The notes: generated by a model not told the origin, from the sequence alone. A DNA stretch of 64,000 nucleotides from Sphingomonas sp. AOB5 (GCF_029433115.1 NZ_JARNTV010000004.1:1-64000); one strand, 5' to 3'; shown: positions 43,246-54,976, counted from the first letter of the stretch. A program made the numbers and translations.

Positions 43246-45540
43246 CTAATCGGTGCCCTTCGGACCCCGTCCGCGGAGAATCCCCGGCGGGATGAAGCCG
43301 ATCGGCTCGAGCGAGACCGCATTGGCCTTCATCCTGTCCGAGATCGAGGCATAATCGGCTTCCATTTCCGGCGTCACCGTCGCCCGCGAATCGCGCAGCG
43401 CGGCTTCGAAATGCGCCATGGTCACCGTCTTGTTCTGAAGCGATTCGCGTAGCGCGGCGAGGCCCGCGCGGCGGACCACATCGCCCAGGTCGGCGCCGGT
43501 ATAGCGTTCGGTCCGCGCGGCGATCTCGCCCAGATCGACATCGGTGGCGAGCGGCATCTTGGCGGTCTGGATCGCCAGGATGCGGCGGCGCCCCTCGGTA
43601 TCGGGCACGCCGACATAGATCCACTCGTCGAACCGGCCGGGCCGCAGCAGCGCGGGATCGATCAGGTTCGGGCGATTTGTCGCGCCGATCACCACCACCG
43701 ACTGAAGCTCCTCCAGCCCGTCCATCTCGGCGAGGATGGTGTTGACCACCCGCTCGGTCGCCTGCGGTTCGCCAAGCCCGCCCCCGCGCGCGGGGACCAG
43801 CGAGTCGAGCTCGTCGATGAAGATCACGCACGGCGCCACCTGACGCGCACGTGCGAACAGCTTGGCGATCTGCTGTTCGCTCTCGCCATACCATTTGCTC
43901 AGCAGATCGCTCGATTTGGTGGCGATGAAGTTCGCCTCCGCTTCGCGCGCGACTGCCTTGGCCAGCAGCGTCTTGCCGGTGCCGGGCGGGCCATAGAGCA
44001 GGAAGCCCTTGGCCGGGCGGATGCCCATGCGCCGGAACGCGTCGGGGTCCTTCATCGGCAGTTCGACGCTTTCCTTCAGCCGCATCTGTGCGTCGTCCAG
44101 CCCGCCGATATCGTCCCAGCGGGTCGTCGGCGCCTGCACCATCACTTCGCGCATGGCGGAAGGCTGGACGCGCTTCATCGCCTCGAGGAAATCCTCACGG
44201 GTGACCGACAGCGTGTCGAGCACTTCGGGCGGGATCGTACCCTCGGAGAGATTCAGCCTGGGCATGATCCGCCGGACGGACTCGATCGCCGCTTCGCGGG
44301 TAAGCGCCGCGAGATCGGCGCCGACGAATCCATAGGTGGTGCCCGCCAGCTCGCCCAGATCGACATCCTCGCTCAGAGGCATGCCGCGGGTGTGGATGCC
44401 CAATATCTCGCGACGGCCGCGATCGTCCGGCACGCCGACCACGATTTCGCGGTCGAACCGGCCCGGACGGCGCAGCGCTTCGTCGATCGCCTCGGGGCGA
44501 TTGGTCGCCGCGATCACGACGACATTGGCGCGCGCTTCCAGCCCGTCCATCAGGGTCAGCAACTGGGCGACCAGCCGCTTCTCGGTCTCGCCTGCGACCG
44601 AACCGCGCTTCGGCGCGATGGAGTCCACTTCGTCGATGAACACGATCGAAGGCGCGCTCTTGTTGGCAGCCTCGAACACTTCCCGGAGCCGTTTTTCCGA
44701 TTCGCCATAGGCCGAACCAATGATCTCCGGCCCGTTGATCAGGTGGAAATTGGCGTCCGATTCGTTGGCGACGGCGCGGGCGAGCCGCGTCTTGCCGGTG
44801 CCGGGCGGCCCATGGAGCAGCACCCCCTTGGGCGGATCGACGCCCAGCCGCTGGAACAGTTCGGGATAGCGAAGCGGCAGCTCGACCATCTCGCGCAGCT
44901 GGTCGATCGTCGGGCCCATGCCGCCGATATCGTCATAGGTCACGTCGGCGCGGCGGCTGGCCTGCGCTTCCTCATATTCGGCGCGCAGTTCGACTTCGGT
45001 ATTCTCGTCGATATGGACGATGCCCTTGGGGCTGGCCGAAATGACGGTCAGGCGGATTTCCTGCAGCGCATAGGCCGGCGCGCGCAGATATTGCGCGACA
45101 TTGGGCGGCATGTCCGCCACGCGCTGCTGCCCCGCGGTCGCCACCGTGTCGCCCTGGCAGAGCGGACGGCCGAAAAAGGTGCGCTTCAGCGCGTTGCCCG
45201 AACCCTGAAGCCGTAAATTGGCCTGGGCAGGCGCAAAGACGATGCGAGTCGCGGGCTTCGATTCGGCGCGGCGGATCTCGACGAAATCGCCCGATCCGAC
45301 TCCGGCATTGGCGCGCTGAAGCCCGTCGATGCGCAACAGCTCCAGACCCTCGTCCTCGGCATAGGGCAGCACGGCGCGCGCGGGGGTCGATCGCTTGCCG
45401 ACGATCTCGATCACATCGCCTTCGGCCAGCCCCAGCGCCGCCATCATCGAGCGCGGCAGATGCGCGAGGCCGCGGCCGCTATCCTCGGGGCGCGAATTGG
45501 CGACCTGCAGCTTTCGCGGATTATTCTCTTCGTCGGCCAT
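43246..45540 (-). CDS. CDC48/p97-like AAA+ ATPase with tandem AAA domains
   Basis: 764-residue hexameric unfoldase homologue of archaeal VAT and eukaryotic p97. An N-terminal substrate domain ([20 protein letters not shown]) and linker precede D1 with Walker [21 protein letters not shown] and Walker [22 protein letters not shown]2 has [20 protein letters not shown] and [19 protein letters not shown]. Both glutamates and both arginine-finger regions are present, so both rings look active. The start ATG at 45540 follows GGGAGAG. It likely extracts or remodels proteins for proteases; substrates unknown. Confidence 0.93.
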   Translation of the reverse strand: MADEENNPRKLQVANSRPEDSGRGLAHLPRSMMAALGLAEGDVIEIVGKRSTPARAVLPYAEDEGLELLRIDGLQRANAGVGSGDFVEIRRAESKPATRIVFAPAQANLRLQGSGNALKRTFFGRPLCQGDTVATAGQQRVADMPPNVAQYLRAPAYALQEIRLTVISASPKGIVHIDENTEVELRAEYEEAQASRRADVTYDDIGGMGPTIDQLREMVELPLRYPELFQRLGVDPPKGVLLHGPPGTGKTRLARAVANESDANFHLINGPEIIGSAYGESEKRLREVFEAANKSAPSIVFIDEVDSIAPKRGSVAGETEKRLVAQLLTLMDGLEARANVVVIAATNRPEAIDEALRRPGRFDREIVVGVPDDRGRREILGIHTRGMPLSEDVDLGELAGTTYGFVGADLAALTREAAIESVRRIMPRLNLSEGTIPPEVLDTLSVTREDFLEAMKRVQPSAMREVMVQAPTTRWDDIGGLDDAQMRLKESVELPMKDPDAFRRMGIRPAKGFLLYGPPGTGKTLLAKAVAREAEANFIATKSSDLLSKWYGESEQQIAKLFARARQVAPCVIFIDELDSLVPARGGGLGEPQATERVVNTILAEMDGLEELQSVVVIGATNRPNLIDPALLRPGRFDEWIYVGVPDTEGRRRILAIQTAKMPLATDVDLGEIAARTERYTGADLGDVVRRAGLAALRESLQNKTVTMAHFEAALRDSRATVTPEMEADYASISDRMKANAVSLEPIGFIPPGILRGRGPKGTD

Positions 45541-45691
45541 TCTGATCGCTCTCCCGGCAACTGGAAGCGACATAGATAGGATTCGGTTCCGAAATGACGA
45601 GGGGTTTGTGCGGGGTCCGGGATGCGCCGTGGCAAAGCCACGTCGTCGATCAGCACTTTCCGCGCTGTCGGCCGTGCGCGGCTCCGGCCGC

Positions 45692-45710
45692 GAAATAGCT
45701 TCGCTATTTC
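45692..45710. repeat. hairpin with AGCTTCGCT apex
   Basis: GAAATAGCTTCGCTATTTC: perfect 8-base arms around a TTC loop. It shares the AGCTTCGCT apex with the hairpin at 35610-35624, although the stems differ. Confidence 0.55.
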
Positions 45711-45721
45711 TGGACGCCGCG

Positions 45722-45785
45722 CAAAAAAATGGCCGCCCCGGAGGGCGGCCTTTGGAAAGTTTTAGGAGAGGATGCCTGAAAGGCC
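45722..45785 (-). ncRNA. small regulatory RNA, MmgR/suhB (alpha-r8)-like
   Basis: Predicted leftward transcript of about 60 nucleotides from a good promoter. It has a short 5' hairpin GCC-TTTCA-GGC, an unpaired stretch ATCCTCTCCTAAAACTTTCC that could pair with ribosome binding sites, and an intrinsic terminator GGCCGCCC-TCCG-GGGCGGCC then ATTTTTTT. This build (anti-Shine-Dalgarno CCTCTCC loop between two stems) is that of the alphaproteobacterial MmgR/suhB RNA, which controls phasin and polyhydroxybutyrate storage in rhizobia. The promoter motif GCTGCACCGCA is also like phasin-gene promoters. Identification is by eye and needs a covariance search. Confidence 0.65.
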
Positions 45786-45790
45786 TGCTC

Positions 45791-45819
45791 TATATGCGGT
45801 GCAGCAGATTATTGTGCAA
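45791..45819 (-). promoter_or_regulatory. promoter of the small RNA
   Basis: On the minus strand: TTGCAC (45814-45819), a 17-base spacer containing TGCTGCAC, then CATATA (45791-45796). Initiation is expected near 45784. The -35 and spacer are close to sigma70 consensus for alphaproteobacteria. Confidence 0.6.
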
Positions 45820-45958
45820 GTGCGAAAAGAACGCATCACGATTGCGCTGCTTGCAATCGTCGCTGCGGAGAGCGATAGAGGGGCACCGGCCTGATTTCCT
45901 GCTGAAGGCGCAATAATCGTTCGCGATTATCTGTGACGCAGCGCACAAAGGACAGACG

Positions 45959-46846
45959 ATGCGACGGCTTCCTCCTCTCACCGCCATCGAGGCGTTCGTG
46001 CAAGTCGCGCGACTCGGCTCGATCAAGGCGGCTGCCGAGGAACTGGCGCTGTCCTCCCCCGCGCTCAGCCGCCGGGTTCAGGCGCTGGAACGCTTCATCG
46101 GCAAGCCTTTGTTCGAGCGGCGGCATCAGGCATTGCGGCTCAACGACGATGGCGAGCGGCTGCTCGGCCTGATCGCGCCCGCGCTCGATGCGATGACCGA
46201 TGCCGTCGAAACGATGACCAGTGGCACCGAATTGCTGCGCCTGCGTCTCGGCGTGCTGCCGCTGTTCGCGACCCAGCGGCTGATGCGGCATCTGCCCGAC
46301 CTCAAGCGCCGCCATCCCGAGCTGCACCTCGATGTCGATACCGGAGGGCATGGCGTCGCACGGCTCGGCGACGGGCTGGATGCCGCCATCGTGCTGGCGC
46401 GCGATATCGATCCGAGTCTTTATGCCAAGAGGCTGGACCGCAACCGCGTCCATGTGATCGGCGCGCGTTCGCTGGTCGATGGGCCGAACCCGATCACGCG
46501 GCCGGAGCAGATCGCGCAACTCACCGCGCTGGTCCATCGCGACATGGCCGAGACCTTCACCACCTGGCGCGCGGCCGCCGGTCTGCCCGATCTCGAGCCG
46601 CTGGCGATCGACCATTTCGATTCGGGCACGCTGATGCTCGAAGCCGCTGCGCAGGGCCTGGGCGTCGCCTTCATGCTCGAATCGCATTTCGAGGAAGCGC
46701 GCGACGAGCGGCTGGTCCAGCTGTTCGATCTGACGGTGGAGAGCAACTATAGCTACTGGTTCGTCTGCCGCCCCCGTGCGCTGACCCAGCGTCCGGTGCG
46801 GCTGTTCCACGACTGGCTGATCGGCGCACTGGGCGCGCTGGATTAG
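45959..46846 (+). CDS. LysR-family transcriptional regulator
   Basis: 295 residues. N-terminal HTH: RRLPPLTAIEAFVQVARLGS with IKAAAEELALSSPALSRRVQ then ALERFIGKPLFERRHQALRL; the rest is the periplasmic-binding-protein-like effector domain (about 90-295). The HTH resembles the GcvA/AmpR branch. It probably controls an adjacent gene; the nearest candidates are the downstream MaoC gene (30 bases away) and the upstream small RNA. The ATG is preceded by AAAGGACAG. Confidence 0.9.
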   Translation: MRRLPPLTAIEAFVQVARLGSIKAAAEELALSSPALSRRVQALERFIGKPLFERRHQALRLNDDGERLLGLIAPALDAMTDAVETMTSGTELLRLRLGVLPLFATQRLMRHLPDLKRRHPELHLDVDTGGHGVARLGDGLDAAIVLARDIDPSLYAKRLDRNRVHVIGARSLVDGPNPITRPEQIAQLTALVHRDMAETFTTWRAAAGLPDLEPLAIDHFDSGTLMLEAAAQGLGVAFMLESHFEEARDERLVQLFDLTVESNYSYWFVCRPRALTQRPVRLFHDWLIGALGALD

Positions 46847-46876
46847 GCAGCCGGACAAGTTCAGGAAGACGTTTCA

Positions 46877-47344
46877 GTGCCTGCCGAATCGCTGTTTCTC
46901 GACGATCTCGCCATTGGCCAGCGATGGCAGGGCGGGCCGATCCTCATAACCGAGGCGGACATCATCCGCTTTGCGCGGGAATATGATCCCCAGCCGATGC
47001 ATATCGATCCGGCGGCGGCCGCGCAGGGCCGTTTCGGCGGGATCATCGCCAGCGGCTGGCATGTCGCCTCGCTGGTCATGCGCGATTTCATCGACAGGGC
47101 GCCCTTCGGCGATACGCCGCTGCTCGGGGTAAAGGTCGACGATCTGCAATGGCGCCATCCGGTGCGCCCGGGCGATACGCTCCGCATCCTGCGCGAGATT
47201 GTCGATATCGTGCGGTCCGCCAGCCGGCCGGATCGCGGCATGATCACCATGCGGATGACGATCACCAATCAGGACGATGTCGTCGTGATGTGCTTTCTGA
47301 ACCTGATCCAGATTCCGGCCCGTGCGGGGTCCGGGGAAAGCTGA
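46877..47344 (+). CDS. MaoC-family dehydratase (hotdog, enoyl-CoA hydratase type)
   Basis: 155 residues. The hydratase motif ITEADIIRFAREYDPQPMHI (Asp and His of the hydratase active site) is followed by DPAAAAQGRFGGIIASGWHV and DDLQWRHPVRPGDTLRIL. The family hydrates (R)-enoyl-CoA or acts in fatty-acid or PHA routes. The start is a GTG at 46877 with AGGAAG upstream. Same strand as the LysR gene, so likely its regulated target. A long perfect hairpin follows. Confidence 0.87.
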   Translation: MPAESLFLDDLAIGQRWQGGPILITEADIIRFAREYDPQPMHIDPAAAAQGRFGGIIASGWHVASLVMRDFIDRAPFGDTPLLGVKVDDLQWRHPVRPGDTLRILREIVDIVRSASRPDRGMITMRMTITNQDDVVVMCFLNLIQIPARAGSGES

Positions 47345-47360
47345 GCCGGACGGGCGAACC

Positions 47361-47388
47361 GAGCCCCTTCCCGGCCGGGAAGGGGCTC
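47361..47388. terminator. 28-base perfect palindrome between convergent genes
   Basis: GAGCCCCTTCCC-GGCC-GGGAAGGGGCTC: every base pairs, giving one of the strongest stems in the window. It sits between the convergent MaoC and cyclophilin stops. Neither side has a long T-run, so it is a weak classical terminator but a good bidirectional transcript-end structure. Confidence 0.55.
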
Positions 47389-47398
47389 GCAAGGCGGA

Positions 47399-47851
47399 TT
47401 ATTCGGCGCGCGCCTTCAGGATCTTGCCCGGCTCGCGCGGCGGCTCACCCTTGGGCAGCGCGTGGACATGCTCCATGCCTTCGGTCACTTCGCCCCACAC
47501 GGTGTACTGGCGGTCGAGGAAGGTCGCGTCGTCGAGGCAGATGAAGAACTGCGAGTTGGCGCTGTTCGGATCGTTGGTGCGCGCCATCGAGCAGACACCC
47601 TCGACATGCGGATGGCTGTTGAATTCCTGCGGCAGGTTCGGCTCCTGCGAACCGCCCATGCCGGTGCCCGAGGGATCGCCGCCCTGTGCCATGAAGCCTG
47701 CGATCACGCGGTGGAACACCACGCCGTCGTAAAAGCCCGAATTGGCGAGGGTCGCGATACGCTCGACATGCTTGGGGGCCAGATCGGGCAGCAGCTTGAT
47801 GGTGACGTCGCCGCCATCGAGGGTCAGCGTAAGGGTGTTGAACTCGGACAT
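47399..47851 (-). CDS. cyclophilin-type peptidyl-prolyl isomerase
   Basis: Cytoplasmic prolyl isomerase speeding folding. 150 residues: VTIKLLPDLAPKHVERIATL, GFYDGVVFHRVIAGFMAQGG (catalytic Arg), then GVCSMARTNDPNSANSQFFI with CLDDATFLDRQYTVWGEV. The single-domain, tail-less form resembles E. coli PpiB. The ATG at 47851 was chosen because family sequence begins there; the long upstream frame is an overlap with the mgtE leader. No signal peptide. Confidence 0.93.
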   Translation of the reverse strand: MSEFNTLTLTLDGGDVTIKLLPDLAPKHVERIATLANSGFYDGVVFHRVIAGFMAQGGDPSGTGMGGSQEPNLPQEFNSHPHVEGVCSMARTNDPNSANSQFFICLDDATFLDRQYTVWGEVTEGMEHVHALPKGEPPREPGKILKARAE

Positions 47852-47987
47852 GAGATACTCCTGGAAATCCGGTCTTGGAACTTGGCCTGAGAATTTGGCG
47901 TCGCAGGTAGGCGTGAAGTCCCTGACTTGCAAATCCTCCTCCTCTGGCTAAGGCGCGAGCAGGGCCGCGGACACGGGAGGTCGGACG

Positions 47988-49391
47988 ATGAGCGAGACCG
48001 AACTGGAACCCCAGGCCGCAGCCGCCGAGAGCGAGCTGGACGAGGACGACCGGCTGAAGCCCGAATTCGTCCGCGCCGTGCTCGACGCGGTCGATGCCGG
48101 CGACGACGAAGCTGCCCGCGCGCTGGTCGAGCCGCTCCATCCCGCCGACATCGCCGATCTGTTCGAGCTGGCTTCGCACGAGGAGCGGCGCGACCTCGCC
48201 CGTGCGGTCGCCGATCTGCTCGATGGCGACGTGTTTGCCGAGATGAACGATTATGTCCGCGAGGACCTGATCGACGCGCTCGAGCCGCACGAAGTCGCGG
48301 ATATCGCCGCCGAACTCGATACCGACGATGCCGTCGCGATCATCGAGGACATGGAGGAAGAGGATCAGCGCGCCGTGCTGCGTGCGCTCGATCCCGACGA
48401 TCGCGCCGCGATCGAAGAGGCGCTGAGCTATCCGGAAGAGTCCGCCGGCCGCCTGATGCAGCGCGAGCTGATCGCGGTGCCCGAGCATTGGACCGTCGGC
48501 GACGTGCTCGATTACATGCGCAAGAATGACGATCTGACCACCGATTTCTGGGAAATCTTCGTGGTCGATCCGGCGCACAAGCCGATCGGCACCTGTGCCC
48601 TGTCCTGGATCCTGCGCACCCCGCGCGCGGTCTCGATCAGTGACGTCATGAAACGCGAGCAGACCCTGATCCCGGTCGAGATGGATCAGGAAGAAGTGGC
48701 GTTGCGCTTCCAGAAATACGCGCTGATCTCGGCGGCGGTGGTCGATGCAAACGGCCGGCTGGTCGGCATGATCACCGTCGACGACGTGGTCCACATCATT
48801 TCCGAAGAAGCGGGCGAGGACGCGCTGCTGCTCTCGGGCGCGGGCGATGGCGACATCAACGAGCCGGTGATCGAATCGTACAAGGCGCGCGTGCGCTGGC
48901 TGATCGCCAATCTCGGCACCGCGCTGGTCGCGGCCACGATCATCGGCCTGTTCGAAGGCACGATCGAGAAGATGGTGATCCTCGCCGCGCTGATGCCGAT
49001 CGTCGCGGGCGTGGGCGGCAATGCGGGTACGCAGACCATGGCGGTCACGGTGCGCGCGCTTGCCACCAACCAGCTGACCGATTCGAACAGCCTGCGCACG
49101 ATCCGGCGCGAGCTGATGGTGGCGCTGCTCAACGGTGCGACCATCGCGATCGTGCTGGGCAGTGCGGTGGCGCTTGTGTTCCAGAACCCGGCTCTGGGTG
49201 GCGTGATCGCCAGCGCGATGCTGGTGAACATCGTGATCGCAGGGCTGGCGGGGGTGATCGTCCCGCTCACGCTCGACCGGTTCAACGCCGATCCGGCGGT
49301 CGCCTCGTCGATCTTCGTGACGATGACGACCGATTCGATGGGCTTCCTCGTCTTCCTCGGCCTCGCCACCGCGGCGGGGCTGACGGGTTGA
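47988..49391 (+). CDS. mgtE: magnesium transporter MgtE
   Basis: 467 residues: an N-terminal Mg-sensing superhelix (DDRLKPEFVRAVLDAVDAGD and LHPADIADLFELASHEERRD), a pair of CBS domains (about 140-265; SISDVMKREQTLIPVEMDQE is in the second) and five membrane helices with the pore signature VAGVGGNAGTQTMAVTVRAL. At high cytoplasmic magnesium the sensor closes the pore. Start ATG at 47988 with GGGAGG upstream. No magnesium riboswitch was recognised in the 136-base leader. Confidence 0.95.
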   Translation: MSETELEPQAAAAESELDEDDRLKPEFVRAVLDAVDAGDDEAARALVEPLHPADIADLFELASHEERRDLARAVADLLDGDVFAEMNDYVREDLIDALEPHEVADIAAELDTDDAVAIIEDMEEEDQRAVLRALDPDDRAAIEEALSYPEESAGRLMQRELIAVPEHWTVGDVLDYMRKNDDLTTDFWEIFVVDPAHKPIGTCALSWILRTPRAVSISDVMKREQTLIPVEMDQEEVALRFQKYALISAAVVDANGRLVGMITVDDVVHIISEEAGEDALLLSGAGDGDINEPVIESYKARVRWLIANLGTALVAATIIGLFEGTIEKMVILAALMPIVAGVGGNAGTQTMAVTVRALATNQLTDSNSLRTIRRELMVALLNGATIAIVLGSAVALVFQNPALGGVIASAMLVNIVIAGLAGVIVPLTLDRFNADPAVASSIFVTMTTDSMGFLVFLGLATAAGLTG

Positions 49392-49422
49392 TCGCGGACC
49401 GCCCGCTACCCAGATCGTATCG

Positions 49423-49827
49423 ATGCCGCTCAACATCACCCGGGTCGCCTATGCGTGCGACAGTATCGACATGCTGGCCGACCGCTTCGCGGGTCGTGCG
49501 GCGATCTCCGACCGGTTCGAACTGGCCACGCGCTATCTGCCCAAGCGCCATGCCGAGATGGCGGGCGGATCGATCTACTGGATCGTGAAGCACAAGCTGG
49601 TCGGCCGCTCGCCGATCCTCGGCTTCGGTGAAGCTGAGGGCGGCCGCGCGGCGATCATCCTCCAGCCCAAGCTGATCCTGGTCCAGGCCCGCCCGAAGCG
49701 CGCCCATCAGGGCTGGCGCTATCTCGAAGGCGGCGATGTGCCGCCCGATCTGGGCGATGCGGCGGGTGGAATCGACGAACTGCCGCCGCATCTGGTCGGC
49801 GAACTGGCCTCGATGGGGTTGATCTGA
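49423..49827 (+). CDS. DUF1489 protein
   Basis: 134 residues matching DUF1489: MPLNITRVAYACDSIDMLAD near the N-terminus, then TRYLPKRHAEMAGGSIYWIV and KHKLVGRSPILGFGEAEGGR, and the terminal WRYLEGGDVPPDL. The family is alphaproteobacterial with no assigned function. The tandem Trp/Tyr and Lys-rich surface suggests nucleic-acid or ribosome contact, but that is speculation. It follows mgtE after 31 bases. Confidence 0.86.
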   Translation: MPLNITRVAYACDSIDMLADRFAGRAAISDRFELATRYLPKRHAEMAGGSIYWIVKHKLVGRSPILGFGEAEGGRAAIILQPKLILVQARPKRAHQGWRYLEGGDVPPDLGDAAGGIDELPPHLVGELASMGLI

Positions 49828-49837
49828 GCCTTTCTGT

Positions 49838-49906
49838 GCTCCGGCGAAGGCCGGAGCGGTGGCGATGGGGGCATTCCCTTTCCAGCGCTCCGGCCTGCGC
49901 CGGAGC
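49838..49906. repeat. REP-like doublet of GCTCCGGC hairpins
   Basis: Two imperfect copies of GCTCCGGC-N4-GCCGGAGC (49838-49857 with loop GAAG, 49887-49906 with loop CTGC), 29 bases apart. The paired arrangement is that of bacterial REP/BIME elements, located between convergent DUF1489 and msrA. No transposase is nearby. Confidence 0.75.
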
Positions 49907-49915
49907 ACGAGATGC

Positions 49916-50575
49916 CTATTTCGCCAGGCTTGGAAACGCCGCCCGGAACGCCGCGACCTTCGGCTTGTCCCAGCGCACGATGTACGGATGGTTCGGGTTC
50001 CGCCGCGCGAAATCCTGATGATAGGCTTCGGCCGGGAAGAACGCGCCCGTCTCGATCCGCGTCGCAATCGGCTTGGGATAGACCTTCGCCGCGTTCAGCT
50101 GGGCGATATACGCCCCCGCGACGCGCTGCTGCGCCGGGCTTTGCGGGAAGATCGCCGAGCGATAGCTCGGGCCTTCGTCGGGCGTCTGGCGATTGAGCTG
50201 GGTCGGGTCGTGTGCGACCGAGAAATAGATCTGCAGCAGCGTGCCGTAGCTCACTTTCGCGGGATCATAGACGATCCGGATCGCCTCGGCGTGTTTGGTG
50301 CGCTCGGTCGAGACCTGGTCATAGGTCGCGGTCTCGCGCGTGCCGCCCGCATAGCCGGTGGTGACCGACTCCACGCCCTTCACACCTTCGAACACCGCTT
50401 CCATCCCCCAGAAGCAGCCGCCCGCGAATACCGCCGCCTGCTTGCCGCTGGCTGTCACGTCCATGCGCGGGGCGGGGATCGAAACGGCGCGTTCGGCCGA
50501 AACTGCGGGCGTGCCGCCAAGAGCAAGCACGGCGAGGCCTGCCGCGGCGACTAGGGGAAGGGCAAATCGAAACAT
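49916..50575 (-). CDS. msrA: exported peptide-methionine (S)-S-oxide reductase MsrA
   Basis: Repairs S-methionine sulfoxide in envelope proteins. 219 residues with a signal peptide (MFRFALPLVAAAGLAVLALG, then VSAE) and catalytic motif AGGCFWGMEAVFEGVKGVES (GCFWG). The block TGYAGGTRETATYDQVSTER then TKHAEAIRIVYDP follows, then SYRSAIFPQSPAQQRVAGAY. An ATG six codons upstream is also open, but the chosen start leads directly into the signal peptide. A 20-base palindrome lies just upstream. Confidence 0.93.
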   Translation of the reverse strand: MFRFALPLVAAAGLAVLALGGTPAVSAERAVSIPAPRMDVTASGKQAAVFAGGCFWGMEAVFEGVKGVESVTTGYAGGTRETATYDQVSTERTKHAEAIRIVYDPAKVSYGTLLQIYFSVAHDPTQLNRQTPDEGPSYRSAIFPQSPAQQRVAGAYIAQLNAAKVYPKPIATRIETGAFFPAEAYHQDFARRNPNHPYIVRWDKPKVAAFRAAFPSLAK

Positions 50576-50598
50576 GGGTGCAATCCTGATCACGGGCT

Positions 50599-50618
50599 TA
50601 CCGACATATACGTCGGTA
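50599..50618. promoter_or_regulatory. inverted repeat between aspartate aminotransferase and msrA
   Basis: TACCGAC-atatac-GTCGGTA, arms of 7 with an AT-rich centre, extended by GGGCT...GCCC. This is the shape of TetR-type operators, and its position 24 bases before the msrA start fits repression of msrA. It could equally be a transcript-end hairpin of the aminotransferase gene; without a T tract the operator reading is preferred. Confidence 0.5.
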
Positions 50619-50642
50619 GCCCGCGTCAGGATGCAAGAACCC

Positions 50643-53643
<3,001 letters not shown>

Positions 53644-53720
53644 GCCCAGCCCGAATGCAGCGCGCGGCGGTCCGCCGCAACCCCGTTGTCCGGACCTTCG
53701 CATCTGCCTATCTGCGAAGC

Positions 53721-54383
53721 ATGTCGAATCCACCGATGCGCGCCGCGGTCGTGCCCGTCACGCCGCTCCAGCAAAATTGCACCCTGCTCTGGTGCACCGA
53801 AACGATGAAGGGCGCCTTCGTCGATCCCGGCGGCGATCTGGAGAAGCTGCGCGCGGCGGTGAAGCATCATGACGTCACCATCGAGAAAATCCTCGTGACT
53901 CATGGACATATCGATCATTGCGGCGCCGCGGGCGAGTTCGCGAAAGAGCTGGGCGTGCCGATCGAGGGGCCGCATGAGGCCGATCGCTTCTGGATCGCGC
54001 GGCTTGAGGATGACGGCCGCAAATATGGCGTGCGCGGCATGCCGTTCGAGCCGGACCGCTGGCTGGTCAATGGCGATCAGGTGACCGTCGGCAATCTGGT
54101 GCTCGACGTCTATCACTGCCCCGGACACACGCCGGGCCATGTCGTGTTCCACCACGCCCCGTCGAAATTCGCGACGGTCGGCGACGTGCTGTTCCAGGGA
54201 TCGATCGGCCGCACCGATTTCCCGATGGGCAATCATCAGGACCTGCTCGACGCGATCGTCACGCGGCTATGGCCGCTGGGCGGCGAGACCGTGTTCGTTC
54301 CCGGACACGGTCCCCTGAGCAATTTTGCGCATGAGCGGCGGACGAATCCCTATGTCGCCGATTCGGTGCTGGCGAAAACCTAA
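53721..54383 (+). CDS. MBL-fold metallo-hydrolase (glyoxalase II-like)
   Basis: 220 residues. The zinc motif ILVTHGHIDHCGAAGEFAKE (THxHxDH) is followed by the further ligands in CPGHTPGHVVFHH and TVGDVLFQGSIGRTDFPMGN and the final FVPGHGPLSNFAHERRTNPY. This is the YcbL-type single-domain glyoxalase II or persulfide dioxygenase group; the long C-terminal helical domain of true GloB is missing. Divergent from the pabB-pabC fusion, and ends 4 bases into the MAPEG gene. Confidence 0.9.
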   Translation: MSNPPMRAAVVPVTPLQQNCTLLWCTETMKGAFVDPGGDLEKLRAAVKHHDVTIEKILVTHGHIDHCGAAGEFAKELGVPIEGPHEADRFWIARLEDDGRKYGVRGMPFEPDRWLVNGDQVTVGNLVLDVYHCPGHTPGHVVFHHAPSKFATVGDVLFQGSIGRTDFPMGNHQDLLDAIVTRLWPLGGETVFVPGHGPLSNFAHERRTNPYVADSVLAKT

Positions 54384-54775
54384 CCCGCCAGCGCGCACAG
54401 TCCGAACCAGAGCGCGAGTCCGCCAAGACCGATCATCGTCAGCATCGAGGTGGCCACGCCGATCAGCCGCCCCGGCATCCATCCGTCCATCCCGAACGGA
54501 TGGCATATGCGCCCGAGGATGAAGACCGCGGCGACCGCGCCCAGCCAGGTGGAACTCCCCAGCGCCAGCTCGACCAGTCCGAACAGGATCAGGATCAGCG
54601 GCACATATTCGGCGAAGTTCAGCTGCGCCCGCATCCGCGCGATCATCTTCGGGTTGCCGCCGTCGCCGACCGAAATCTTTTCGGCCACGCGCATCCGCCC
54701 GATTCGGATGCTCAGCCAGAAATTGATCAGCGCCGCGGCACCCGCCGTGCCCAGAGTCACCGGCAACAATATCAT
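54380..54775 (-). CDS. MAPEG-family membrane protein
   Basis: 131 residues with four predicted membrane helices: LLPVTLGTAGAAALINFWLS, FAEYVPLILILFGLVELALG, WLGAVAAVFILGRICHPFGM and the final LIGVATSMLTMIGLGGLALW. Conserved GDGGNPKMIARMRAQLNFAE (Arg and Asn for glutathione) fits the MAPEG family of glutathione-dependent membrane enzymes. The actual substrate is unknown. The true start is the ATG at 54775; a long fused frame upstream is not real. Confidence 0.88.
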   Translation of the reverse strand: MILLPVTLGTAGAAALINFWLSIRIGRMRVAEKISVGDGGNPKMIARMRAQLNFAEYVPLILILFGLVELALGSSTWLGAVAAVFILGRICHPFGMDGWMPGRLIGVATSMLTMIGLGGLALWFGLCALAG

Positions 54776-54824
54776 ATCAGGTCCCCCTCCCCGTTCGGCT
54801 TCACCTGCCATGGCCAGCCCAGCC

Positions 54825-54852
54825 TTGCAACGCAGCGAAGAATCGCTATAGG
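54825..54852 (+). promoter_or_regulatory. possible sigma70 promoter of rpmF
   Basis: TTGCAA (54825-54830), 16-base spacer, TATAGG (54847-54852). It would give a leader of roughly 120 bases before rpmF. No other convincing promoter is visible in the 201-base gap. Confidence 0.4.
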
Positions 54853-54976
54853 CGCACGCTCGCTTCGTGACCTGTCCACTGGTCCGGCGAGCGGCCGGCA
54901 TGGACCGTCGCTTGCCCGGAACTTCCTGTGGGCGTATCGCGACCCGGATTTGTAGTTTTCGAAGAAGGTTGCCGAA

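Larger units (their letters stand above)
45541..45958. other. divergent intergenic region holding a small RNA gene and hairpins
   Basis: 418 bases between the CDC48 and LysR genes. It contains a CGTGGC-aaa-GCCACG hairpin (about 45629), GAAATAGCTTCGCTATTTC (45692-45710), the MmgR/suhB-like small RNA (45722-45785) with its promoter (45791-45819), and then the LysR upstream region with GATGC and TTGCAAT repeats. The reading frames that cross it are shadows of no known protein. Confidence 0.7.

Noticed and set aside
45790..46026. Minus-strand reading frame upstream of the LysR gene
   Set aside because: It lies over the small RNA promoter and the LysR 5' end, has no ribosome binding site and no protein-like composition.
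47852..47987. Magnesium riboswitch in the mgtE leader
   Set aside because: The 136-base leader shows no recognisable M-box or ykkC-type core and no terminator/antiterminator pair.
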